Shown here piece after piece: positions 33,937 to 41,689 of a stretch of DNA of 64,000 bases. The DNA lies in the NCBI GenBank assembly GCA_045602385.1, contig JAZSBL010000010.1, forward strand, positions 26,512-90,511, written 5' to 3'. How positions within the stretch are numbered: the stretch's first letter is position 1; each line of letters starts with the position of its first letter. Both the position numbers and the translations under genes were made by a program. Source of the DNA: SVTX01 sp045602385. GTDB taxonomy: Bacteria > Bacillota > Clostridia > Oscillospirales > CAG-272. A model generated the notes under the pieces. The model was not told where the DNA came from. It was given only the letters and a program-made list of their open reading frames with translations, and made no database searches.

Positions 33937-35274
33937 TTATTTCAATTTTTCCTCAAGGGTGGCGCGAAGCTCCTCATATCCGGGCTTGCCAAGAAGCGCA
34001 AACATATTTTTCTTGTATGCCTCAACACCGGGCTGATTGAAGGGATTTACACCAAGCATGTAGCCCGAAAGCGCGCAAGCAAGCTCAAAGAAGTAGAAGA
34101 GGTAGCCAAGCGAGTAAGCGCTTCTGTCCTTGACCTCAAGGAGAATATTGGGTACTCCGCCGTCTACGTGTGCAAGCAGTGTTCCCTGCATTGCGGTCTT
34201 TTTAACAACGTTGAGGTCTACGCCGGAGAGGAAGTTAAGTCCGTCAATGTTCGCGGGATCGTTGGGGATCTTGAACTCAACGCCGCTGTCCTCGACCGCG
34301 ATAACCGTCTCAAAGAGATTTCTCTGTCCGTCCTGAATAAACTGACCGAGTGAGTGAAGGTCTGTTGAAAAAATTACGGACGCGGGGAAAATACCTCTCT
34401 GGTCCTTGCCCTCGCTCTCGCCGTAAAGCTGCTTCCACCACTCGTTGAGCATCTGCGAATAAGACTCGTAGCCTACGAGGATCTCGGTGGTCTTGCCCTT
34501 ACGGTAAAGAATGTTTCTGATAGCCGCGTACTTATACGCGTCGTTCTTGTCTATATCCTCGTCACGGTAAGCAAGACGTGCGTCGTTCGCACCCTGCATA
34601 AGTGCATCGATATCGATTCCCGCAACAGCGATGGGAAGAAGTCCTACCGCGGTGAGAACCGAGAAGCGTCCTCCTACGTCGTCCGGAACAACAAAGGTCT
34701 CGTAGCCTGCCTCATCAGAGAAGCTCTTGAGCGTTCCGCGCGCCTTATCCGTGGTTACGAATATTCTCTCTCTTGCTCCATCCTTACCGTACTTCTCCTC
34801 AAGGAGAGCGCGGAATACGCGGAATGCTACCGCGGGCTCTGTGGTAGTGCCCGACTTGGAAATAACGTTAATGCAAACGTCACGTCCCTCGCATACCTCA
34901 AGGATCTCTGCAAGTGAAACTGCGCTGATATCACAGCCTGCAAAGTATATATCGGGGGTGTCCTTTTTAAGATTGTTATATCTGGGAGATTTCAAAAACT
35001 CGATAGCCGCGCGCGCGCCGAGATAGGAGCCGCCGATACCGATAACAACGAGAACGTCACAGCTCTTCTTGATCTTTTCAGCCGCGACCTTGATCCTTGC
35101 GAATTCTTCCTTGTCGTAATTTTCGGGAAGATCTATCCAGCCGAGAAAGTCATTGCCCGCGCCGTTTCTCTCCACGATCTGACGGTGCGCCGCGCTTACT
35201 GCGGTGCGGATATTTTCGTACTCATGCTCGGAAACAAATCCCGACAAATACTTATCACTGAGTTTGATTGCCAT
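33937..35274 (-). CDS. pgi: Glucose-6-phosphate isomerase
   Basis: Interconverts glucose-6-phosphate and fructose-6-phosphate in glycolysis. The 445-aa protein belongs to the short bacterial type (Bacillus/Thermotoga-like). Landmarks are VVIGIGGSYLGARAAIEF (about 79-96), ISKSGTTTEPAVAFR, VGGRFSVLTAVGLLP and the C-terminal NPFNQPGVEAYKKNMFALLG containing the catalytic lysine. Stands as a single gene between dacF and the P-loop gene. Confidence 0.96.
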   Translation of the reverse strand: MAIKLSDKYLSGFVSEHEYENIRTAVSAAHRQIVERNGAGNDFLGWIDLPENYDKEEFARIKVAAEKIKKSCDVLVVIGIGGSYLGARAAIEFLKSPRYNNLKKDTPDIYFAGCDISAVSLAEILEVCEGRDVCINVISKSGTTTEPAVAFRVFRALLEEKYGKDGARERIFVTTDKARGTLKSFSDEAGYETFVVPDDVGGRFSVLTAVGLLPIAVAGIDIDALMQGANDARLAYRDEDIDKNDAYKYAAIRNILYRKGKTTEILVGYESYSQMLNEWWKQLYGESEGKDQRGIFPASVIFSTDLHSLGQFIQDGQRNLFETVIAVEDSGVEFKIPNDPANIDGLNFLSGVDLNVVKKTAMQGTLLAHVDGGVPNILLEVKDRSAYSLGYLFYFFELACALSGYMLGVNPFNQPGVEAYKKNMFALLGKPGYEELRATLEEKLK

Positions 35275-35368
35275 TTACGTGTCCTCCAAAATTAATTTCT
35301 TTGATTTTACAGTAACATTTTATCACATTTTTCCTTACAATGCAAGAGCTTTTTGACCCGTTTTCATA

Positions 35369-36571
35369 TCATTTTATAAAAAATTTCGCCAGGATTCTGC
35401 ACCACAGCTCAAAAAAGCCTATCTTGGGGATATCCTCCTTTGCGAAAACCCCCGCTCTGCCAATCTCCTGCCCGTCAATAGTGAATATTATCTCGCCGAC
35501 ACGGTCGCCCTGCTTTATCGGCGCGGCAACCGATTCCGGCAGCTCGATTCGGTATTCGGTCTGCGCCGTCTTTCCCTTTTCAACTACCGCGGAAAAGCCC
35601 TCCGGCTCTACCTTGACGCTCTCGCGGACACCTCCGGTTACCTTTACGTCATTGATGCTATGCGGAACATACTCGTATACTCCGTAATTCGCAAAGCCGT
35701 AGTCAAGCAGTCTTGCGGCGATAGCGTTTCTCTTATCTCCGCTCTCCGCGCCCATTATAACGCAGATAAGCGACACTCCGTCGCGCTCCGCCGTCGCGCT
35801 GATACAAAAGCCCGCCTTGTCGGTCGAGCCGGTTTTGAGCCCCGTACAGCCCCTGTAAAATCTGACAAGGCGGTTGGTGTTGGTAAGCCCGAACATTCCG
35901 TTTCTGACGGTATCCATCCAGATCGAGGAATATTCAAGTATTTTTTTGTGCTTTATAAGCTCGCACGACATTATCGCGATATCTCTTGCGCTTGTCAGAT
36001 GGTTTTTGGCGGTATCGTCAAGTCCGTTTGTATTTTCAAAGCTCGTGTTCTTCATTCCAAGCTCTGCAGCTCTCTCGTTCATCTTCTTGACAAACGCGCT
36101 CTCACTGCCCGAAATATGCTCCGCAAGCGCACACGCCGCATCGTTTGCCGATGCGATAACCACACTCTTGACCATATCTTCAACACTCATCTCTTCCCCC
36201 TCTTTAAGGTATATCTGAGAGCCGCCCATGCCCGCCGCGTGCGCGCTTGTTCGGACGGTATCGTCAAGACTGATTTTGCCCGACTCTATCGCCTCCATTA
36301 CAAGTAAAAGCGTCATCACCTTGGTAACCGATGCGGGTGGAAGCGCCTCGTCCGCGTTCTGCTCGTAAAGCACTCTACCCGTGCCCGCCTCCATGAGTAT
36401 CGCGCTCTTACATTCAAGCGCAAGATCGTTCTTGGGGGCCTTTTCCGAGTTACTTTCGGATATCTCTGCCACGCTGCTTTCCGCAAACACCGAGAAGGAC
36501 AAGGACGAGATAACTATAAGCGGCAGAAGTAAGATTGCCGCAATTTTGACAAGATTTTTCCTAATAAACAT
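35369..36571 (-). CDS. dacF: D-alanyl-D-alanine carboxypeptidase (S11, DacF-like)
   Basis: Trims the terminal D-Ala of peptidoglycan stem peptides outside the membrane. The 400-aa protein has a signal peptide (about residues 1-30), then the S11 catalytic triad motifs: SVTK (SxxK), SANDAACA (SxN) and LKTGSTDKAG (KTG), and a C-terminal beta domain and amphipathic anchor. The ATG at 36571 follows GAGGTGAT; a GTG 18 bp earlier has no site. The ribosome binding site lies in a hairpin (see regulatory entry). A spore-cortex role like DacF or DacB is an inference. Confidence 0.9.
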   Translation of the reverse strand: MFIRKNLVKIAAILLLPLIVISSLSFSVFAESSVAEISESNSEKAPKNDLALECKSAILMEAGTGRVLYEQNADEALPPASVTKVMTLLLVMEAIESGKISLDDTVRTSAHAAGMGGSQIYLKEGEEMSVEDMVKSVVIASANDAACALAEHISGSESAFVKKMNERAAELGMKNTSFENTNGLDDTAKNHLTSARDIAIMSCELIKHKKILEYSSIWMDTVRNGMFGLTNTNRLVRFYRGCTGLKTGSTDKAGFCISATAERDGVSLICVIMGAESGDKRNAIAARLLDYGFANYGVYEYVPHSINDVKVTGGVRESVKVEPEGFSAVVEKGKTAQTEYRIELPESVAAPIKQGDRVGEIIFTIDGQEIGRAGVFAKEDIPKIGFFELWCRILAKFFIK

Positions 36572-36616
36572 AAAAACATCACCTCTCACTTGATTATATT
36601 TCGGTGAGAAGTGATG
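36572..36616 (-). promoter_or_regulatory. Terminator-like hairpin containing the dacF ribosome binding site
   Basis: 13-bp arms 36604-36616 and 36577-36589 pair at 12 of 13 positions. The 3' arm holds GAGGTGAT and is followed directly by TTTTT then ATG. It sits between the DUF5662 gene and dacF and could both end the upstream transcript and mask the dacF start. Confidence 0.68.
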
Positions 36617-36642
36617 TTATGTATATACTGTTTGTCCTAATT

Positions 36643-37188
36643 TTATTTCTTGCTCTTTCTCTGCTCGCGCAAGGTGCGCTTTATATGCTTGAAGGTCTCT
36701 GCCTCGCCGCGCTCGGCAAGCATTTTGAGCCATTCCTCAAGCGTATCCGCAGTATATTCGTGCATCTTTGCGCGCGCGTTTCCACGCGAGTAGTATTCAA
36801 GCGCGCAGGAGTCGGTGTACTCCTCACCCTTGTATATCTTGCTTGCCGCAACTCTGTCGCAGAACATCTCCGCTATATAGTTGAGCGGCATTGGAACAGG
36901 CTCGTATTGCTTGGTCCGCACATTGAGGTCTACCCAATACTCAAAGTGGTGCTTGTTTCTGCCCTTGTGGTGCATCCAGGCGTATGAGTAGCCGTACACC
37001 TCGCGCTCACGCTCGTTGGGACTGCGCGTTCCCTGATAATATTTCGCGCCGGGGATAAACTCGGTAGGTCCGTACTTTGACATGTCGTGAAATAAGCCCT
37101 GAAAGCCTATCCCTGCCTTGAAGCAGTGCGAGATGACCTTGTTTCTATGTCTTGATATCGTTATAAAATGCTTTATCGGGTGAGCCAT
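36643..37188 (-). CDS. DUF5662 family protein (HD-like)
   Basis: A 181-aa protein matching what I know of DUF5662, sometimes mislabelled catalase. Conserved blocks are the N-terminal HFITISRHRNKVISHCFKAG, LFHDMSKYGPTEF (an HD pair), GTRSPNE, AWMHHKGRNKHHFEYW and the later EMFCDRVAASKIYKG. The clustered histidines and aspartates suggest a metal-dependent HD-type phosphohydrolase, but no activity is established. It lies 15 bp after the PHP phosphatase gene, so the two are likely co-transcribed. Confidence 0.82.
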   Translation of the reverse strand: MAHPIKHFITISRHRNKVISHCFKAGIGFQGLFHDMSKYGPTEFIPGAKYYQGTRSPNEREREVYGYSYAWMHHKGRNKHHFEYWVDLNVRTKQYEPVPMPLNYIAEMFCDRVAASKIYKGEEYTDSCALEYYSRGNARAKMHEYTADTLEEWLKMLAERGEAETFKHIKRTLREQRKSKK

Positions 37189-37203
37189 AGCGTTCTCCGT
37201 TCA

Positions 37204-37998
37204 TTATCTTATAGATCTGAATTCTACTCTGTCAAGAAGCGTAAGTCCGGGGGTGTTTTTAATCATCTTTTCGGCGTAATAGAGCGCTCTCTCGGGCTTC
37301 ATCCCGCGCGTTTCGTGAGCGTCGCTGCCGAGAATCACCTTTGAGCTGATATCCCCCGCCATAGTCCAGAAGCTCTGGTTGGGGTAATGGCGGCAGGCGT
37401 TAAGTCCGAGCAGGTTCATCTCAAGGGGAATATCGCACTCCTTGGCGCATTCGATTATACGCTTCATTTCTCTCTCGTAGGCTTCAAACGAGCCGTGAAA
37501 ATTGCAGAGATCGGGATGCGCGAGATAGGTGAATTTGCCTGTTTTCAGCCCCTCGCAGACAAGATCCGCGTAGAGTTTCAGAGTTTTTTCGGAGCGTGTT
37601 TCCTCGCCGAAATAGAGCTTACCTCGGGGCGACTCAAAGTGCTGGCCGAGTATGATATAGTCGGTGGGAAATTGACCGAGAAAGTCTATCGCCTCGTCAA
37701 AGACCTCGGAAAAATACTCGACCTCAAAGCCTATGTGAAGCTTGATGTAGCTTTTATATTCCTCTCTTAGAGCGAGAAGCTTAGAGATATAATCCTCGGT
37801 CTCCTCCATCCTCATTCGGATATTGACCGAGCGGGTGCATTCGGATTCGTCAACGCCGTGGGGGAGCGGCATGGGTGAGTGGTCGGCAAAGCCAAGCTCA
37901 CGGTATCCCGCCTCTATTGCTGCCTCGACGTACGCTCTCTCGTTCTCCATAGACGCGTGACCGCACCGATATGTGTGTGTATGGTAATTTGCTGTCAT
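37204..37998 (-). CDS. hisJ: Histidinol-phosphatase, PHP family (HisJ-like)
   Basis: A 264-aa metal-dependent phosphatase. The PHP ligands appear as YHTHTYRCGHA at the N-terminus, GFADHSPMP, a GFEVEYF block, a later HPDLCNFHG, and the C-terminal GSDAHE. This is the HisK/HisJ branch that hydrolyses L-histidinol phosphate in Gram-positives. No other histidine genes are nearby, so another phosphoester substrate is possible. It starts 15 bp after uvrA. Confidence 0.85.
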   Translation of the reverse strand: MTANYHTHTYRCGHASMENERAYVEAAIEAGYRELGFADHSPMPLPHGVDESECTRSVNIRMRMEETEDYISKLLALREEYKSYIKLHIGFEVEYFSEVFDEAIDFLGQFPTDYIILGQHFESPRGKLYFGEETRSEKTLKLYADLVCEGLKTGKFTYLAHPDLCNFHGSFEAYEREMKRIIECAKECDIPLEMNLLGLNACRHYPNQSFWTMAGDISSKVILGSDAHETRGMKPERALYYAEKMIKNTPGLTLLDRVEFRSIR

Positions 37999-38013
37999 TC
38001 TTTATCCTTTTCT

Positions 38014-40851
38014 TTATTTGGCAAGCCACTTTTTGAGATACTGTCCGGTGTAAGAGCCTGCCACCTCGGCAACCTCCTCAGGCGTTCCCTCGGCAACGAT
38101 TCTTCCGCCGCCGTCACCGCCCTCCGGACCGAGATCGATAATATGGTCGGCGCACTTGATAACGTCAAGATTATGCTCGATCACAAGCACGGAATTTCCT
38201 CCGTCGCATACCATCTGCAAGACCTCAAGGAGCTTTGCAACGTCGGCGGTATGAAGTCCCGTCGTGGGCTCATCGAGAATATATATCGTCTTGCCTGTGC
38301 TTCTCTTTGAAAGCTCGGTTGCAAGCTTGACTCTCTGCGCCTCGCCGCCCGAAAGCGTTGTCGAGGACTGACCTATCTTGATATATCCAAGTCCTACGTC
38401 ATAGAGTGTCTTAAGCTTTCTGGTTATCCTCGGCAGACCGTCAAAGAAAGCGAGTCCCTCCTCTACCGTCATGTCAAGTACGTCAAATATATTCTTGCCC
38501 TTGTATTTCACCTCAAGAGTCTCTGCGTTATATCTTCTTCCCTTACATACGTCGCAGGTGACGTAAACGTCGGGTAAGAAATGCATCTCTATGCATTTAA
38601 CTCCGTCACCCTCGCACGCCTCGCATCTTCCGCCCTTGGTGTTAAAGGAGAATCTGCCCGGCAGATATCCTCTTGCCTTGGCGTCCTTTGTCTGCGCGAA
38701 AAGGTCGCGGATATCGGTGAAAAGCCCCGTATAGGTCGCGGGGTTGGAGCGCGGTGTGCGTCCGATCGGGCTCTGGTCGATGCAGATGACCTTATCAAGC
38801 GCCTCAAGTCCTTCAATTTCCTCACATTTACCGGGATATGCTATCGCGCGGTTAAGATCGTGCGCGAGCTTGGGATAGAGTATTCCGTTCACAAGCGAGG
38901 ATTTTCCACTGCCCGAAACACCCGTAACGCATACGAATTTACCAAGCGGTATTTTAACGTCTATTCCTTTGAGATTATGCTCTGCCGCGCCCTTTACGGT
39001 GATAAAGCTGCCGTTGCCCTCTCTGCGAGTGGCGGGTACAGATATTCTTCTTCTGCCCGAAAGATACGCGCCTGTAAGCGAGTCCTCGTTTTGCTTTATC
39101 TCGTCGGGTGTTCCCGCCGCAACGACCTCACCGCCGTGGATTCCCGCGCCGGGTCCTATATCTATGATATAGTCGGACTCCTCCATCGTTTCCTCATCGT
39201 GCTCGACAACTATAACGGTGTTGCCGAGGTCGCGGAGCTTTTTAAGGGTTGCGATAAGCTTTGAATTATCGCGCTGGTGAAGTCCTATGCTCGGCTCGTC
39301 AAGGATGTAAAGCACTCCGACGAGTGACGAGCCTATCTGAGTCGCAAGTCTTATTCTCTGCGCCTCGCCGCCCGAAAGCGTGCCTGCCTTTCTTGCAAGC
39401 GTAAGGTAATCAAGTCCTACGCTGACAAGGAAACCAAGGCGCGCGCGGATCTCCTTGAGTATCTCGTGCGCGATCGCAAGCTCTGTTTCGTTAAGCTCAA
39501 GTGAGTTTGTAAAATCAAGCGCGTCCCTGACCGACATAGCGCAGAATTCATGTATATTCCTGCCGCCGACGGTGACCGCAAGCGACATGGGGTTAAGTCT
39601 TTGTCCGTGGCAGAATTCGCAGTCTGTTTCTTCGATAAACTGCTCGTAATAATCGGGGCTCATGCCAAAATTGAGCCTTTGCTCCATCATTTTGATAATG
39701 CCCTCAAAGACCGATTTTTTATCGTGCGCCTCTCCGCCGAAATAGCGCGTGACTCGGTATGTTTCAGCTCCCGAGCCGTGCAAAAGCACGTCGTAGGCCT
39801 CGGCCGAAAAGTCCTTGATCGGCATATCGAGCGTAAAGCCGAATTTTTCACCGACGGCACGGAAAAGAGGGCCGTTCCAGCTCTCCTCCTCAAGCGTTTT
39901 GAATCCGTTTACGTTTATCGCGCCCTCGGACAACGAGAGCTTTTTGTCGGGTATTATTCTATCTATCGATATTTTTCTCGTCTGACCAAGTCCCGAGCAA
40001 TGAGGGCACGCGCCCTGCGGGTTGTTAAAGGAGAACATTCGAGGCTCAAATTCGCCGACTGAGATACCGTGCTCCTCACAGGCGTAGGACTGCGAGAATG
40101 ACAGAACCTCGCCCTCGCTCTCCTCCTCGCCGCGCTTCACGGGAACGATAAGCAGATGTCCGTCCGCCAGGTTCAAGGCGGTCTCAATGCTGTCGGCAAG
40201 TCTTTGACGTATTCCCTCGCGCATAACAAGGCGGTCTACAACTATTTCAATAGAGTGCTTTTTATTTTTGTCAAGCTTTATCTCCTCGGAAAGATCATAG
40301 AGTATTCCGTCGACGCGCACACGGACAAAGCCGCTCTTCTTCGCGTCGGAAAGCACCTTTTCATGCATTCCCTTTTGCGCTATTACCACGGGGGCAACGA
40401 CCAGAAATCTCTCTCCCTCGGGGAGCTTGAGAACACGGCCTATTATCGTGTCAACGCTCTGCCGTCTTATCTCCTTGCCACAAACGGGACAGTGAGGTAT
40501 ACCTATCCTCGCATACAAAAGACGGAGATAATCATATATCTCGGTAACGGTTCCGACGGTCGAGCGCGGGTTCTTTGAGGTCGTTTTCTGGTCAATTGAT
40601 ATCGCGGGAGAAAGTCCGTCTATCGAATCGACGTCGGGCTTGTCAAGCTGACCTAAGAACATTCTCGCGTAGCTTGAAAGCGACTCGACAAACCGTCTAT
40701 GCCCCTCGGCATACACGGTATCAAACGCGAGTGACGACTTTCCGCTGCCCGACAGTCCGGACAAGACCACAAGCTTGTCCCTGGGTATCGTGACGTCAAT
40801 ATTTTTCAGATTGTGGACGCGCGCGCCCTTTATCACTATGTTTTTTTCCAT
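38014..40851 (-). CDS. uvrA: Excinuclease ABC subunit A
   Basis: Damage-recognition ATPase of nucleotide excision repair. The 945-aa protein has the tandem ABC modules: Walker A GLSGSGKSSLAFD (about residues 32-44) and GVSGSGKSSLVNGI (about 640), two LSGGEAQRI/LSGGEAQRV signatures, and the zinc fingers CPVCGKEI, CEFCHGQRLN and CDVCKGRRYN. It loads UvrB. In this genome uvrA and uvrB are in the same orientation but separated by the DUF559 cassette 2. Confidence 0.97.
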   Translation of the reverse strand: MEKNIVIKGARVHNLKNIDVTIPRDKLVVLSGLSGSGKSSLAFDTVYAEGHRRFVESLSSYARMFLGQLDKPDVDSIDGLSPAISIDQKTTSKNPRSTVGTVTEIYDYLRLLYARIGIPHCPVCGKEIRRQSVDTIIGRVLKLPEGERFLVVAPVVIAQKGMHEKVLSDAKKSGFVRVRVDGILYDLSEEIKLDKNKKHSIEIVVDRLVMREGIRQRLADSIETALNLADGHLLIVPVKRGEEESEGEVLSFSQSYACEEHGISVGEFEPRMFSFNNPQGACPHCSGLGQTRKISIDRIIPDKKLSLSEGAINVNGFKTLEEESWNGPLFRAVGEKFGFTLDMPIKDFSAEAYDVLLHGSGAETYRVTRYFGGEAHDKKSVFEGIIKMMEQRLNFGMSPDYYEQFIEETDCEFCHGQRLNPMSLAVTVGGRNIHEFCAMSVRDALDFTNSLELNETELAIAHEILKEIRARLGFLVSVGLDYLTLARKAGTLSGGEAQRIRLATQIGSSLVGVLYILDEPSIGLHQRDNSKLIATLKKLRDLGNTVIVVEHDEETMEESDYIIDIGPGAGIHGGEVVAAGTPDEIKQNEDSLTGAYLSGRRRISVPATRREGNGSFITVKGAAEHNLKGIDVKIPLGKFVCVTGVSGSGKSSLVNGILYPKLAHDLNRAIAYPGKCEEIEGLEALDKVICIDQSPIGRTPRSNPATYTGLFTDIRDLFAQTKDAKARGYLPGRFSFNTKGGRCEACEGDGVKCIEMHFLPDVYVTCDVCKGRRYNAETLEVKYKGKNIFDVLDMTVEEGLAFFDGLPRITRKLKTLYDVGLGYIKIGQSSTTLSGGEAQRVKLATELSKRSTGKTIYILDEPTTGLHTADVAKLLEVLQMVCDGGNSVLVIEHNLDVIKCADHIIDLGPEGGDGGGRIVAEGTPEEVAEVAGSYTGQYLKKWLAK

Positions 40852-40967
40852 TCTTTTTTCTCTGTAAGCCTTTTGAAAAAAGCTTTCCCGAACCCTTCAA
40901 AATATTTCTATAAAAACATCCTATTTATTAAGTCTTTATTTAAGCAAAACAAGCATCAAATCTCGCC

Positions 40968-41028
40968 TTGCGTAAGCCTTCCCCAAGGCAGGGGAAGGGG
41001 GACCGCGTTCCGCGGTGGATGAGGATGC
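40968..41028 (+). repeat. Left 61-bp hairpin-pair end of DUF559 cassette 2
   Basis: Matches the reverse complement of 41465-41525 at 60 of 61 positions. Contains an outer hairpin CCTTCCCC/GGGGAAGG, an inner hairpin ACCGCG-TTC-CGCGGT and the tail GGATGAGGATGC. The only mismatch is in the inner loop. Confidence 0.93.
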
Positions 41029-41056
41029 ACGGTTCAGTGCATTTCATCCCATAAAA

Positions 41057-41431
41057 TTATCTATCAAATTGCAGGTCAGAAAAATCCAATCCAATATGGT
41101 TGAGAATATCCGATGTTACACCCTCAAATCTTTTTTTAATGTCAAAATTTGTATATCTTAACACCGTAATACCATAATTAGACAGAACATTATCTCTTTC
41201 TCTATCATATTCCCTTGCTTCGGGCTCAAAATGCTGTGATCCGTCAAGCTCTATCGCTATTTTATGACTTGGGATAAAAAAATCCAAAATATAGTTTTCA
41301 ATGCAATATTGTCGCTTAACTGTGATGGGAAGCTTAACGAGAAAATCATACCATAAATGCTTTTCTTCCTTTGTCATTCCCTTGCGCAACGCCTTTGCAT
41401 TTGCAGTAAGTCTTATATTGTGTGGGTACAT
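41057..41431 (-). CDS. DUF559 endonuclease-like protein (Vsr-related), cassette 2
   Basis: A 124-aa protein of the DUF559 family. It shares NMTKEEKHLWYDFL-type sequence (here GMTKEEKHLWYDFL), RQYCIENYILDFFIP, IELDGSQHF and ITVLRYTNFDI with the cassette 1 protein, but overall divergence is large outside these blocks. The aspartate of ILDFF and the E/D of IELDG are probable metal ligands. GGAG lies 6 nt before the ATG. Gene ends lie about 30 bp inside each repeat. Codirectional with uvrA and uvrB. Function unknown; a nicking activity is inferred from the fold family. Confidence 0.86.
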   Translation of the reverse strand: MYPHNIRLTANAKALRKGMTKEEKHLWYDFLVKLPITVKRQYCIENYILDFFIPSHKIAIELDGSQHFEPEAREYDRERDNVLSNYGITVLRYTNFDIKKRFEGVTSDILNHIGLDFSDLQFDR

Positions 41432-41464
41432 TACATTCTCCTATATTTTGTTTTCTGTAATGGG

Positions 41465-41525
41465 GCATCCTCATCCACCGCGAAACGCGGTCCCCCTTCC
41501 CCTGCCTTGGGGAAGGCTTACGCAA
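41465..41525 (-). repeat. Right 61-bp hairpin-pair end of DUF559 cassette 2
   Basis: Inverted copy of 40968-41028 (60 of 61 identical). Confidence 0.93.
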
Positions 41526-41573
41526 AGCGTGCCGTGAGGAAAATATATCAAGTTCTATTTAACACAAGCAATC
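41504..41573 (+). repeat. 70-bp direct repeat, copy 1
   Basis: Begins GCCTTGGGGAAGGC and ends ACACAAGCAATC; 65 of 70 positions match copy 2 at 41601-41670. It overlaps the outer part of the right cassette end. Confidence 0.9.
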
Positions 41574-41600
41574 CGTGTGTCGTATTAGCATTTGCAAAAA

Positions 41601-41670
41601 GCCTTGGGGAAGGCTTACGCAAAGCGTGCCGTGAGGAAAATATATCAAGCTTTAGCCAACACAAGCAATC
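41601..41670 (+). repeat. 70-bp direct repeat, copy 2 (solo half-unit)
   Basis: Second copy, 97 bp downstream of the first and 19 bp from the uvrB stop. It lacks the inner part of the cassette end and looks like a remnant of another unit or the original target. Confidence 0.88.
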
Positions 41671-41689
41671 TTGATGATTACCCTATTCG

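Larger units (their letters stand above)
40968..41525 (-). mobile_element. DUF559 nuclease cassette 2 between uvrB and uvrA
   Basis: About 558 bp: one DUF559 gene between 61-bp inverted repeats of two hairpins each. It has the same plan as cassette 1 (outer pyrimidine/purine-arm hairpin, inner GC hairpin with a three-base loop, GAGGAT/GAGGGAT tail, nuclease gene in the middle), but unrelated repeat sequence. It separates uvrA from uvrB. No transposase. Confidence 0.72.
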
